Counted from the first letter of the stretch, positions 7,975 through 16,571 are shown. The stretch: DNA of 64,000 nucleotides from Defluviitaleaceae bacterium (GCA_009779835.1 WRBD01000007.1:1-64000), one strand, 5' to 3'. Numbers and translations are program-made. Notes: generated from the sequence alone by a model not told the origin.

Positions 7975-9047
7975 TGGCGTTAAAAAACGAAACGGCATAC
8001 CAAATGTATCTTGATGTGCTGGATATTTTGGGAAAAAACAAGTATAAAACGAAAACCGAAAAAGACGGAATGAGTACAAAAATTTCCGTCGTTCTCAAAG
8101 ACGTCAAACCATGCGGAAAAGTTTTTGTTGTTTCCGCGCCGCCGGAAAATCGTGAATCTTCAATGTACGCGCTTTCGGCACACGCAAAGCTTATCGTGCA
8201 AAAAGAAACCATCAGAAGCGAAATGAAAGATAAAAATTTCGCAGAAGGTATCCGCTCTGACGACGACGGCTGTTTATGGTATTTCGGGCATACACACAAT
8301 GAATGGGTCGCGCTTGTGGATAAAAATTTTGCAAAGTGGCGCGAAAAATCGCCGCTGTATCTGGAAACTATTGCCGAATCGGAAAAACTCAAAAAGAAAA
8401 AACCCGCGACTTTTGAAGAATTCGCAGAACTTGAATCAGAATTTAATAAACTAGCGGCGACGTTTACAAGTATTTCATTTTACAGAGATTCCCCCGAACT
8501 TGCGGGAGAATGTAAGAAATATGTAATCGACTTAAAAGAAAAATTATATCAGAAGACATCAAAAGCATTGGACAAATTAAAAAAAGCCGATATCCCGGTG
8601 ACTTCCACTGAGCTTGCAAAAATCATTTCAAGTTACGAAAATTTACTTGAAAAATTCTCCGCAATAAAAGATTTCGACGATTCCGCAGAAAAAATTTCCT
8701 TTTGCAAAAGCGAAATTTCAAAGCTTGCGGGGGAACGCGAAGCCGCCTCATACAAAGAAGCAACTACGGAACTATCCGCGTTGGAAGAACGCCCCGAAAC
8801 GGAAAAATTTTTCGACTATGTACACCGCGCCCGCAGGTATAAAAAAATTGCAAGAAAATTTAAATCAATACAGCCATACGGAAATTCAAAAGAACTTGCA
8901 AAAAAATGTAAAAAACTATACTATTCTTTCCGGTGGAAAATTTTCAAAAAAGTTTTCCCCGTTTTGTTAATAATTGCGGTGGCAATTGTAATCAGCTTTT
9001 TGGTTGTCTTGTTTATAGGGGGACATTTTAATGTTGAACATTTTTAA
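7974..9047 (+). CDS. unknown protein with C-terminal membrane anchor
   Basis: A 357-residue protein I do not recognise. The first 100 residues look globular, with a Trp-Tyr-Phe-Gly-His-Thr-His segment near residue 102. The middle is a Lys/Glu-rich helical region (about 130-320) with repeated Glu-Leu-Ala-Lys phrases, probably coiled coil. The C-terminus has one strong membrane helix (about 325-348) followed by a short tail. Start is the ATG overlapping the mntP stop. Its 3' end overlaps the LCP gene by 17 bases, so it is in the same transcription unit. A role at the cell envelope is only a guess from topology and neighbour. Confidence 0.7.
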   Translation: MALKNETAYQMYLDVLDILGKNKYKTKTEKDGMSTKISVVLKDVKPCGKVFVVSAPPENRESSMYALSAHAKLIVQKETIRSEMKDKNFAEGIRSDDDGCLWYFGHTHNEWVALVDKNFAKWREKSPLYLETIAESEKLKKKKPATFEEFAELESEFNKLAATFTSISFYRDSPELAGECKKYVIDLKEKLYQKTSKALDKLKKADIPVTSTELAKIISSYENLLEKFSAIKDFDDSAEKISFCKSEISKLAGEREAASYKEATTELSALEERPETEKFFDYVHRARRYKKIARKFKSIQPYGNSKELAKKCKKLYYSFRWKIFKKVFPVLLIIAVAIVISFLVVLFIGGHFNVEHF

Positions 9048-10122
9048 AAATAAAAAAGCACGTTTTAAGTTTATAAAATCTTTATGCATAACGCTAGTTT
9101 CGGTTTTGGCGGTATCGGTGGGAACACTTTTTTTACTTCGCAGTTTGGTAAGGCCTCCGGTTCTTCCTGTTCACGCCGACCAGCCGTTTTTTAATCCGGG
9201 TCATGCAATGCAAAATTTTTTAGAAGAGCGGGCTTTTGATGTTGTTGAACCGCACCCCGATGACGCTTTAATTAACACGTCGCCGTTTGATTTTATTGTG
9301 GAAGAAGGCTGGGTACGAAAGCCTGATTTTTATACGATTCTTATTTTTGGATACGACGGAGGGTTAAACACCGACACAATAATGGTGGCGGCATTTGACG
9401 CGGCGGAGCGGCAAGCATACATAGTAAGCGTTCCGCGAGACACGCAGGTTGATGTAAGTCGAAATGTGAAAAAAATTAATTCGGCGTATCCGGTTGGGTT
9501 GCGTTTCGGCGGCGGACACGACGGTGGCGTTGACCAGTTAAAACGGGAATTGCAAACCATAATCGGATTCAGACCGGATTTTTATGTAAGTGTGGAGGAA
9601 GACGCCTTCGTCCGCATTATAGACGCGGTTGACGGTGTATATGTAACCGTGCCGTTTCATATGCGCTACAACGACCCCACTCAAAATCTTCGCATAAATA
9701 TTCCGGCAGGACATCAGCGTTTGGACGGAAAAAACGCATTGCACTTTGTACGGTACCGCATGGGAAGCGATGGAAGCCGCTCAATTACGGACTACCAACG
9801 AATGCAGCATCAGCAGCAGTTAATCGAATCTGTAATGAAAGAGATGATGACTCCGCGGATGATTCCGCGTATTCCAGAGCTTATCCGCACTTACCGTGAC
9901 CATGTAAACACAGATTTATCCTTGACAGAACTGCTATGGTTCGGGGAGCAATTTATACTTGGCGAAGTCACCTTACACGCCTACAACTACCCAACCAGAA
10001 CCGTATTAACAACGCTTTCGTATGAAATTCCCCAAGCGGAAGAAGCTTTGGAAATCATAAACCGCACAATAAACCCCTTTACGCGGGAACTTACAAGGGA
10101 TAATTTACAGTTAGCTTCGTAA
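9031..10122 (+). CDS. LytR-CpsA-Psr (LCP) family cell-wall glycopolymer transferase
   Basis: A 363-residue membrane-anchored enzyme of the LCP family, which attaches teichoic-acid or capsule polymers to peptidoglycan from lipid carriers outside the membrane. After a basic start and one membrane helix (about 16-38) the LCP domain begins at Tyr-Thr-Ile-Leu-Ile-Phe-Gly-Tyr-Asp. Family marks are Asn-Thr-Asp-Thr-Ile-Met-Val, Ser-Val-Pro-Arg-Asp-Thr, Lys-Ile-Asn-Ser-Ala-Tyr and the Arg-Tyr-Arg with a downstream Asp-Tyr-x-Arg-x-x-x-Gln. These include the pyrophosphate-contacting Arg/Asp residues. It converges with the HAAS gene; only one base separates the stops. Confidence 0.9.
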   Translation: MLNIFKNKKARFKFIKSLCITLVSVLAVSVGTLFLLRSLVRPPVLPVHADQPFFNPGHAMQNFLEERAFDVVEPHPDDALINTSPFDFIVEEGWVRKPDFYTILIFGYDGGLNTDTIMVAAFDAAERQAYIVSVPRDTQVDVSRNVKKINSAYPVGLRFGGGHDGGVDQLKRELQTIIGFRPDFYVSVEEDAFVRIIDAVDGVYVTVPFHMRYNDPTQNLRINIPAGHQRLDGKNALHFVRYRMGSDGSRSITDYQRMQHQQQLIESVMKEMMTPRMIPRIPELIRTYRDHVNTDLSLTELLWFGEQFILGEVTLHAYNYPTRTVLTTLSYEIPQAEEALEIINRTINPFTRELTRDNLQLAS

Positions 10123-10123
10123 A

Positions 10124-11023
10124 TTATTCTTCTTTCGTTCCGAACCAAACGGCCAGCCCTCCGGAAATTCCCCCGAATAAAACTCCGCCAATAACCCAAG
10201 ACAGCCAGAAATAACTGTTTCCGATGAAGAGTTGCCATAAACCAATTGCAGAAACAATAGGCCAGTAAATAGCGGCAATAGTGCCGATTATTCGACCTAC
10301 TTTTTTTTCCGCAATCTTGTTGGAATAATCGCCTTTGCCTAACAGTACATCGAAAGCAGAGCTGTAGGTGCCTGCAAAAATAAATAAAAACACCGAAAAG
10401 CCGATAATGTTTAAGAAAATTGAAACAGGAAGGTTAATAGACGCAATTCCCCCGGCACCAAGAATAATAAAAGCAACGCCGCCGGCAATCATGACGGTGC
10501 TGCGAGGCATGAACGCGGCGCGTTCTTTTGTAATTATCTCGTGGGTGATTGAATCCATGCGAAGGGGTGTTTCTTCGTAAGATTCGTATTCACTCATTCT
10601 GTTTCCGTTGACAATGAACAATGCCACAGCTATTGCAATCGCCGGAAAAAGAAGAATTACACTTCCGTTTAAAAAAATCACAGTAGAAACCCCTGCTAAA
10701 ATAAGCCAAACACCAAACCCTACCAATACGCCGCTTTGCCTTGACATCGCAAGATAGGTTTGCGCGTCATTACAAGGCAGAAAAGTAGTTTCCTCAATTT
10801 TTTTATCTTTGGTTTCCAATCCCAATTCGGCGGTTAGTTCTTCCATGTTGCCGAAATCGGCAATAACCCCGTAGGCGGCTTCATGTTCGCTTTTTCCGCC
10901 TTGTCTTAGCATTACATATTTTTCCTCCATATTGGCAAGCATATCCCGTCTTAATTTCTGAAGCTCGCCTGTTTGCGGATACGCCGCGAATACGTTATCA
11001 AGATAAGTTTTAATTACGTCCAT
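10124..11023 (-). CDS. HAAS-domain membrane protein (DUF1700-like)
   Basis: The N-terminal helical domain (about 1-75) matches the HAAS signalling domain that pairs with PadR regulators. It includes Leu-Arg-Arg-Asp-Met-Leu-Ala-Asn-Met-Glu-Glu-Lys-Tyr and a Phe-Gly-x-x-Glu-Glu-Leu-Thr-Ala-Glu-Leu segment. It is followed by several membrane helices between about 95 and 295. An AAAGGAG site sits 7 bases before ATG 11023, whereas the ATG at 11029 is too close, so I chose 11023. The gene overlaps padR by 14 bases and is surely co-transcribed. Known PadR/HAAS pairs sense envelope stress or substrates; the ligand here is unknown. Confidence 0.8.
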   Translation of the reverse strand: MDVIKTYLDNVFAAYPQTGELQKLRRDMLANMEEKYVMLRQGGKSEHEAAYGVIADFGNMEELTAELGLETKDKKIEETTFLPCNDAQTYLAMSRQSGVLVGFGVWLILAGVSTVIFLNGSVILLFPAIAIAVALFIVNGNRMSEYESYEETPLRMDSITHEIITKERAAFMPRSTVMIAGGVAFIILGAGGIASINLPVSIFLNIIGFSVFLFIFAGTYSSAFDVLLGKGDYSNKIAEKKVGRIIGTIAAIYWPIVSAIGLWQLFIGNSYFWLSWVIGGVLFGGISGGLAVWFGTKEE

Positions 11024-11369
11024 TGTCATTCTCCTTTACCTTTATAAATTTTGAGATTAATTCTTGCGTAGCCACCCATTCATCACATTTATGACTGTAG
11101 TATTGCAAACCTTCTTCCGTTAATGCATAGTATGTCCGCTCGCGGCCGCCCGAAAATGAACCGGGATACGAGTGCAAATATCCTAATTTCTCTAAGCGTG
11201 AAAACGCAGAGTATAACGTCGTTTCCTTCATTGTGTAGCTATTTTCCGAAATGTCTGTGACTTTCTTGGAAATCGCGTAGCCATAGGAATCTCCGTCGCA
11301 AAGTATCCGAAGAATTATCAAGTCGATATAGCCCCGCATGACATCACTGCTGATTGTGATGTTGCTCAA
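11010..11369 (-). CDS. PadR-family transcriptional regulator
   Basis: A 119-residue winged-helix regulator. Family marks are Gly-Tyr-Ile-Asp-Leu-Ile-Ile-Leu-Arg-Ile-Leu, Ser-Tyr-Gly-Tyr-Ala-Ile and Tyr-Ser-Ala-Phe-Ser-Arg-Leu-Glu-Lys-Leu-Gly-Tyr-Leu, then Tyr-Tyr-Ala-Leu-Thr-Glu-Glu-Gly. The frame is open further upstream, but the strong AAGGAGGTAG at 11375-11384 places the start at TTG 11367-11369, giving Met-Ser-Asn-Ile-Thr. A 20-bp inverted repeat upstream (11421-11440) covers its promoter and suggests autoregulation. Confidence 0.88.
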   Translation of the reverse strand: MSNITISSDVMRGYIDLIILRILCDGDSYGYAISKKVTDISENSYTMKETTLYSAFSRLEKLGYLHSYPGSFSGGRERTYYALTEEGLQYYSHKCDEWVATQELISKFIKVKENDNGRN

Positions 11370-11405
11370 GGAACTACCTCCTTTACTACGTCTGACGTTG
11401 TAATT

Positions 11406-11440
11406 AAAATAGCATAAACTACTACGACACGTCAAGTAGT
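11406..11440 (-). promoter_or_regulatory. padR promoter with candidate operator
   Basis: On the minus strand TTGACG (11430-11435) and TATTTT (11406-11411) lie 18 bases apart. ACTAC-N10-GTAGT at 11421-11440 is an inverted repeat overlapping the -35 hexamer, four bases from the -35 of the divergent thiamine promoter. Binding there could affect both directions. PadR binding is inferred from position. Confidence 0.5.
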
Positions 11441-11443
11441 TAT

Positions 11444-11471
11444 TTGACACCCGCAAAATTTGTGTTATCAT
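11444..11471 (+). promoter_or_regulatory. thiamine operon promoter
   Basis: Consensus TTGACA at 11444-11449 and TATCAT at 11466-11471 with a 16-base spacer, about 20 bases before the TPP riboswitch. Confidence 0.75.
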
Positions 11472-11487
11472 GGAAAAAACTTAATAT

Positions 11488-11614
11488 CACATTCGGGAGC
11501 TTGTGTACAGGCTGAGAGGAGGTAAGAATACCTCGACCGTACCTGATTTGGGTAATGCCAACGTAGGGATTTATAAAGATTTTATGTCCTCATGCGTTGG
11601 TGTGGGGATTTTTT
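11488..11614 (+). promoter_or_regulatory. TPP riboswitch (THI element) with terminator platform
   Basis: The THI-box core is present in order: GGGAGC, GGCTGAGAGGAGG, ACCTGATTTGGGTAATGCCA and CGTAGGGA. Downstream, CCAACG at 11558-11563 (part of the aptamer) can pair with CGTTGG at 11595-11600, followed by GGGGATTTTTT. TPP-bound and terminator folds are thus arranged as in known Firmicutes transcription-off switches. It controls the four thiamine genes that follow. Confidence 0.95.
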
Positions 11615-11628
11615 ATTAGGAGGAAAAA

Positions 11629-11928
11629 ATGGAAAAAATCGAATGCAGTGTTGCAATTCAAGTTTTACCGCAAGGGGCGGACGCGAAAGTTATAGGCATT
11701 GTGGATGAAGTAATTGCCTATATAAAATCGCTGGGGCTTACAATGATGGTTGGGCCGTTTGAAACCACGGTGGAAGGTGATTTGGATACATTGATGGACA
11801 TGGTGAAGCATTGCCAGCGAATTTGTATTTCCGCCGGTGCGCCGCATGTTCTTTCATATGTAAAAATTCATTATTCGCCTAAAAACGGAATTTGGAGTAT
11901 TAATGAAAAAACTGGGAAACATAAGTAA
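11629..11928 (+). CDS. thiamine-binding protein (MTH1187/YkoF-like)
   Basis: A 99-residue protein of the small thiamine-binding family (PF01910 type), which binds hydroxymethylpyrimidine or thiamine in the cytoplasm. The pattern Ile-Gln-Val-Leu-Pro near the start, Gly-Pro-Phe-Glu-Thr-Thr-Val-Glu-Gly in the middle and a final Lys-Ile-His-Tyr are typical. It has a strong AGGAGG site, is the first gene after the TPP switch and overlaps the permease by 26 bases. Related operons pair this protein with ThiX-ThiY type transporters. Confidence 0.88.
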   Translation: MEKIECSVAIQVLPQGADAKVIGIVDEVIAYIKSLGLTMMVGPFETTVEGDLDTLMDMVKHCQRICISAGAPHVLSYVKIHYSPKNGIWSINEKTGKHK

Positions 11929-12658
11929 GAACTGGCAGCCGATTTCGCTTTTGGCATTAGTATTTTTTACGTGGCTTATCGCAACCGAAGGCGGCTTGGT
12001 CGAAGCGTTTATTCTGCCGTCGCCATTCGCGGTTGTAAGGGCATTCAAGGGAGATTTCGTGCTTCTTATGAAACACGGCGCGTACACTATGGTCGAAGCT
12101 TTTTTCGGGCTTGCAATAAGTTTGCTTGCGGCGTTTATTGCGTCGGTTGCAATGGACAGGTACTTATATTGGCGAAAAGCACTTTATCCGGTGTTGGTAA
12201 TCAGTCAGGCTGTGCCGTACATTGCCATCGCGCCGTTGTTGGTGCTTTGGCTTGGGCATGGAATGTCTCCGCGTGTTGTACTTGTCGCTTTGACCTGCTT
12301 TTTCCCGTTGGTGATTGGACTTTACGACGGAATTCGCCTAATTCGCAGAGAATTTCTGGAAGAACTGCAAATGCTTGGCGGCAGTTATTTTGACGGATTA
12401 TTCTATGTGAAATTGCCACTTGCCATGCCTACGTTTTTTTCAGGGCTGAAAATTGCGGCAACATATTCATTTGTGGGTGCGGTAATTGCAGGGTGGGTTG
12501 GTGGAACTACCGGCTTAGGAGTGTACATGACCCGCGTAAGACGGACATTCGAGTTCGATAAAATGTTCGCGGTTATATTGTTGATTATAATTATCAGTTT
12601 ATTACTTATGTACTCTGTAAAAATTTTAGAAAAGAGGATGACAAGAGATGTTATTTAG
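11903..12658 (+). CDS. thiX: ABC transporter permease for thiamine precursor (ThiX-like)
   Basis: A 251-residue permease of the SsuC/TauC type with about six membrane helices. The EAA-like coupling loop is visible as Glu-Glu-Leu-Gln-Met-Leu-Gly-Gly-Ser, then Leu-Pro-Leu-Ala-Met-Pro. Placement between a thiamine-binding protein and a THI5/NMT1-type binding lipoprotein, all behind a TPP riboswitch, points to uptake of a pyrimidine precursor such as formylaminopyrimidine. No ATPase gene accompanies it. Confidence 0.85.
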   Translation: MKKLGNISKNWQPISLLALVFFTWLIATEGGLVEAFILPSPFAVVRAFKGDFVLLMKHGAYTMVEAFFGLAISLLAAFIASVAMDRYLYWRKALYPVLVISQAVPYIAIAPLLVLWLGHGMSPRVVLVALTCFFPLVIGLYDGIRLIRREFLEELQMLGGSYFDGLFYVKLPLAMPTFFSGLKIAATYSFVGAVIAGWVGGTTGLGVYMTRVRRTFEFDKMFAVILLIIIISLLLMYSVKILEKRMTRDVI

Positions 12659-13613
12659 AAAAATTTTAATTTTTGCAATACTTTTGATGGCTTTAGCGGC
12701 TTGTGGAAGCAAAAGTGATTTGGACGAAGTTACTTTGGTACTTGACTGGACACCGAACACAAACCACACCGGCTTTTATGTTGCAATGCACAGGGGATAC
12801 TTCGCGGAAGAAGGGATTTCGCTAAGAATTATTCAACCCCCGGAGGACGGCGCGGTTACGCTTGTTGCGGCGGGTCATGCCGAATTCGGAATTTCCTTTC
12901 AAGAAGAAACACTTCTTGCCGCAAACAGCCCGTACGCACCTTTGCCCGTGGTTGCAATCGCCGCGCTTGTAGAGCATAACACCAGCGGCGTGTTATCCCT
13001 TGCAGAGCATGGCATAACCCGTTTCCGCGACTTGGAAGGAAAAACTTTCGGCAGTTGGATGATTCCGTACTTCGATGAAATGATTCGTGAAAGCGTTCGT
13101 ATGGACGGCGGCAACCCGGACTTGGTGGAATTTGTTCCGCATATGGCTCTTGATAACATAACGGGCATTCAACGCGAATTTGACGCAGTATGGGTATATG
13201 AAGGCTGGGACAGGGTAGTGGCGGAACAAATGGGGCTTGATGTAAATTATTTCGCCTTACGTGATGTTAACCCTGTGTTCGACTACTACACGCCCGTTTT
13301 GATTACCTCACTTGAAAACGTGCAAAACGAACGAGTCGAACTTACGGAACGGTTTTTGAGAGCCTCTGCGCGGGGTTTTGAATTTGCGAGAGACAAACCA
13401 ACGGAAGCTGCGCGTATTTTACACCAATATGTCCCCGAAATGAGCCTTGATTTGTTAATCGCTTCGCAAGAATTTTTAAGCGAAAATTATTTTTCGGAAA
13501 AATGGGGTTACATTGACGCACGGCGTTGGGTAATGTTTACCGAATGGATGCATGAAAATGGATTTATTACAAGCGATTCAGGTAACACCGCGCTTGTTAT
13601 AGTAGATTTTTAA
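12648..13613 (+). CDS. thiY: thiamine-precursor-binding lipoprotein (ThiY, NMT1/THI5-like)
   Basis: A 321-residue predicted lipoprotein with a Leu-Ala-Ala-Cys lipobox at about Cys 19. The NMT1/THI5-like fold begins with Leu-Val-Leu-Asp-Trp-Thr-Pro-Asn-Thr-Asn-His-Thr-Gly-Phe-Tyr-Val-Ala, a close match to pyrimidine-binding ThiY proteins. It continues with Gly-Tyr-Phe-Ala-Glu-Glu-Gly. It captures the pyrimidine moiety outside the membrane for the ThiX permease. It overlaps thiX by 11 bases and abuts the next gene directly. Confidence 0.9.
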   Translation: MLFRKILIFAILLMALAACGSKSDLDEVTLVLDWTPNTNHTGFYVAMHRGYFAEEGISLRIIQPPEDGAVTLVAAGHAEFGISFQEETLLAANSPYAPLPVVAIAALVEHNTSGVLSLAEHGITRFRDLEGKTFGSWMIPYFDEMIRESVRMDGGNPDLVEFVPHMALDNITGIQREFDAVWVYEGWDRVVAEQMGLDVNYFALRDVNPVFDYYTPVLITSLENVQNERVELTERFLRASARGFEFARDKPTEAARILHQYVPEMSLDLLIASQEFLSENYFSEKWGYIDARRWVMFTEWMHENGFITSDSGNTALVIVDF

Positions 13614-14240
13614 ATGCGAACGGCAATTATCGCCAACGGCGAAATTAACGATTACACAGCCACAAAAAATGCTTTACAAAACGCGGAATATATCATTGCG
13701 TGTGACGGTGGGCTTCGCCATGCCGAAAAAATGCATATTCTGCCCGATGTAATAATCGGTGATATGGATTCCGCTCCTTCGGAATATCTCTTTGTTTGTA
13801 AACAGAGAGATATCCCCGTTTGCACCTACCCCGCAGAAAAGGACGAAACCGACCTTGCTTTGGCGATGGAACATGCTTTAAGCAAGGCGGCTTCGTCCGT
13901 TATTATTTTCGGTGCGTTGGGCGGCAGAGTAGACCACACAATTGCAAATTTTCATGTGCTTGTAATGGCAAACGATATTCCCGCGGAAATTTGGGACGAA
14001 AAAACAAGCGTTCAATTAGTGCGAAAAAAAATATGTATAGCGAAAGAAAATTATCAAACCGTAACACTGCTTCCATTATCAACGGAAGTTACAGGCATAA
14101 AAACACGCGGGCTTGTGTATCCGCTAAATGGCGAAACCCTAAAAATGGGCGTTGTGCGTGGCGTAAGCAATTGTTTTTCAGCTCATGAAGCGGAAATATT
14201 AATTGAAAGCGGCGTTTTGTTGGTAATGCGTTCGGTGTAG
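13614..14240 (+). CDS. thiN: thiamine diphosphokinase
   Basis: Transfers pyrophosphate from ATP to thiamine, making the TPP that the upstream riboswitch senses. Typical marks are Cys-Asp-Gly-Gly-Leu, Pro-Asp-Val-Ile-Ile-Gly-Asp-Met-Asp-Ser, Lys-Asp-Glu-Thr-Asp-Leu-Ala-Leu-Ala and Gly-Ala-Leu-Gly-Gly-Arg-x-Asp-His. A final Ser-Asn-Cys-Phe-Ser-Ala fits the thiamine-binding C-terminal domain. Length (208) is standard. It starts immediately after the thiY stop and is followed by a terminator. Confidence 0.92.
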   Translation: MRTAIIANGEINDYTATKNALQNAEYIIACDGGLRHAEKMHILPDVIIGDMDSAPSEYLFVCKQRDIPVCTYPAEKDETDLALAMEHALSKAASSVIIFGALGGRVDHTIANFHVLVMANDIPAEIWDEKTSVQLVRKKICIAKENYQTVTLLPLSTEVTGIKTRGLVYPLNGETLKMGVVRGVSNCFSAHEAEILIESGVLLVMRSV

Positions 14241-14258
14241 CTGATGAACAAATCACAA

Positions 14259-14294
14259 AAAAAGGGATTTCCTTCACGGAAAAGCCCTTTATTG
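14259..14294. terminator. Rho-independent terminator after thiN
   Basis: AAAGGG-A-TTTCC pairs with GGAAA-A-GCCCTTT across a small loop (14261-14290), with A- and T-rich flanks on either side. It can serve the thiamine operon and also the convergent small gene at 14365. Confidence 0.7.
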
Positions 14295-14364
14295 CCGTTA
14301 GTTAAGTATTGTCAAATGAAACAAAACCGGCTTTTCAGCAGGCTTGTTATAAATCGTTGTTTCG

Positions 14365-14592
14365 TTAATTTACATAATAAAAAAGCTCCGTGTTGGAAAC
14401 CAGTCCTGATTTACAAAGCGATACTAATTTTTCCTTTATATAGGATTTAAGTTTTTCGATAGTTTCAAAATATTCGTGGAGAAGCTTGTCCATGACACTG
14501 TTTAGTATATCCTCTAATGTAAATGTACTCTCCCTATAGAGAATTGCATTTGAAACAATAAATCCGGGAGTGTTTTTAATACTTTCATTCAT
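14365..14592 (-). CDS. small protein of unknown function downstream of HD gene
   Basis: A 75-residue, mostly helical protein that I do not recognise (Leu-Glu-Asp-Ile-Leu, then a Lys/Glu-rich helix). It has a strong AAAGGAG site 8 bases before its ATG and lies 26 bases after the HD-protein gene, so the two form a likely two-gene unit. Base composition is AT-rich like its partner. Confidence 0.6.
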   Translation of the reverse strand: MNESIKNTPGFIVSNAILYRESTFTLEDILNSVMDKLLHEYFETIEKLKSYIKEKLVSLCKSGLVSNTELFYYVN

Positions 14593-14618
14593 TTTCGTTA
14601 TCTCCTTTTTTATTTTAT

Positions 14619-16499
14619 TTATTTCATTGAATCCAAAATATCAATAACATTTTTAGCCAAAAAAATTCCAAGCTCATTTAAGAAATTAGAATTGAAAACA
14701 TAGTTATATATCTCTTTACGTTTAAATTTTAAGTATATATAGAAGTAAGGACAATTATATTTTTCCGCGTTCAGTGTATTTATGATATTTGAAAGTTCGC
14801 AAAGCGGTACTACAGATCCATTTTTATATAGATTAGGCTGTTCTTTTTCCAAACCTGAAGATATTCTTTTTTTCACTATTTCAAAATACTCTACGTTTTC
14901 TTTATATTTACTTTCGATAAAGCGTTTTGTATTCATTTTTACAAAATCAAAAAAATTAAATTCGTCTTTCTCATATGTTTCAAAGAAGGTTTCTAATTTA
15001 TAAAGCATTGGTACATTACTGCTGCTTCGGTTCAATATTTCATCAATTTTTTTGAATTCCTGTGTTTCGCATAATTCATATTCATTAAAGATAGAGCAAA
15101 AACCTTTATCTAACAGCTTGAAATCGGAAGCGTTTTTTATTATCGAATAATAATTTTTCTTATTTGACAAGAGTTCTTCCAATTGATAGCTTACAGCGTT
15201 TGTACGGTCGTAATATTCTTCAAAATAATGCTTTTTTAGAACCGTAATCAGCCATCCGTCATCCCATTGAATAAGCGAATTGAAATATCTTCTGTTTGAA
15301 GTAGCTATTTTAATTGCTTTCCATAATCCCGAAATATCATAAGGCAGTATATAATCGTCGTGTGCGTTATTTACCGAGTCATTCTTTGATAAATAATCGA
15401 GCATTATAATTTCAATACTGCTTCGCAGCAAGCTGTCTGTTTTTATTACTCTGTGGTGATATAAAATACTTTTATATAAATTCCAACGTTTATAAAAAAA
15501 ATCATCAACAGTATTAACTGTTTTCGCATCGGTAACAAATAAATACTTATCATCTATTTTAACAATCTGCATAGAGGATATTAATCTATCATATTCCAGA
15601 TACCCGCTGGTAATGCCGGAATTAATAGTGTCTCTGCATACATAGTCAAGTCTGTCGCCGTCGATAACGCCGTCAACAATTTTGTGTATTGTTTCACAAA
15701 TAAGGTCTTTCTCCTCAAAGATGCATTTTACGGTTTCAAAAACAAGTATCTTTAAGTACTTTTCCCCGAAACTTCTATCCTTATGCCATTCACCGTTAAA
15801 TAATAAATCGCTGACCATTTTTTCTGTCATCTTATTACCCATTTTTTCATGCAACTGGGAAGACGGTTTATCTATTTCATATTCACTGAAAATATCCAAG
15901 AACTCTTTCTCCCGGGGCGTATGATTGGTTTTGTTGCTAACGATTTTAATTGCGTTGTCAATCGCGCTTTCCGCAACGTGGCTGAACGGCGGATGCCCGA
16001 TATCATGCAATAAAGCGCATAATCTGATGGCTTGGAATAAAATTAAATAAAATATAAGCTTTTCCCCAGGAATATTGGCGGGGATAAAATCATTGTAAAA
16101 AACATTATCGACTTTGATTTTTTCAAAATCCAGTAATTTTGTTTCTTCTATGTTTAAGTCTTCCAATACAGACCTAAAAGTGTCCGGTTGATTTAAGATT
16201 CTTTTTTTAACTATATGTTCGACAATGCTTTTTTTTACATCATCTAATAGAGAATGAATAACGCTATCGGCGGAATTAACAAAGCTGTAATATATCATAT
16301 CACCACACAATTTCATTGTCCCGAGAGAATGCTCGAAGCGTTTCGTACGATTAGTCGGAAAGGTTAAATACCCGGTGGAGTTTTGAGATATGTTATGAAG
16401 TCTGTTAAAAAGTTGAGTGGAAATAACCTCTTTTTCATAAATGCTCATTAATATTGTATTATGTATTGTATCGGCAATATAAATTTGCTTCTTTTGCAT
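14619..16499 (-). CDS. HD-domain phosphohydrolase, SAMHD1/dGTPase-like
   Basis: A roughly 626-residue cytosolic protein with the metal-binding layout of dNTP triphosphohydrolases. Counted from the upstream ATG at 16505, these are Arg-Phe-Glu-His-Ser (His 59), Leu-Leu-His-Asp-Ile-Gly-His-Pro-Pro-Phe-Ser-His (His 167/Asp 168) and Asp-Gly-Asp-Arg-Leu-Asp-Tyr (Asp 287). This is the HD superfamily set H..HD..D. The C-terminal 300 residues are helical and not recognised. ATG 16499 fits the GGGGCG ribosome site better than ATG 16505. AT-rich codon use and an accessory neighbourhood suggest transfer. Some relatives deplete dNTPs against phage, but substrate and defence role are untested here. Confidence 0.8.
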   Translation of the reverse strand: MQKKQIYIADTIHNTILMSIYEKEVISTQLFNRLHNISQNSTGYLTFPTNRTKRFEHSLGTMKLCGDMIYYSFVNSADSVIHSLLDDVKKSIVEHIVKKRILNQPDTFRSVLEDLNIEETKLLDFEKIKVDNVFYNDFIPANIPGEKLIFYLILFQAIRLCALLHDIGHPPFSHVAESAIDNAIKIVSNKTNHTPREKEFLDIFSEYEIDKPSSQLHEKMGNKMTEKMVSDLLFNGEWHKDRSFGEKYLKILVFETVKCIFEEKDLICETIHKIVDGVIDGDRLDYVCRDTINSGITSGYLEYDRLISSMQIVKIDDKYLFVTDAKTVNTVDDFFYKRWNLYKSILYHHRVIKTDSLLRSSIEIIMLDYLSKNDSVNNAHDDYILPYDISGLWKAIKIATSNRRYFNSLIQWDDGWLITVLKKHYFEEYYDRTNAVSYQLEELLSNKKNYYSIIKNASDFKLLDKGFCSIFNEYELCETQEFKKIDEILNRSSSNVPMLYKLETFFETYEKDEFNFFDFVKMNTKRFIESKYKENVEYFEIVKKRISSGLEKEQPNLYKNGSVVPLCELSNIINTLNAEKYNCPYFYIYLKFKRKEIYNYVFNSNFLNELGIFLAKNVIDILDSMK

Positions 16500-16571
16500 T
16501 TGCATCGCCCCTAATTATTTTTACATTTACGCGCAGAATATCACAAATAAATTTTCAATGCAATTATTTTA

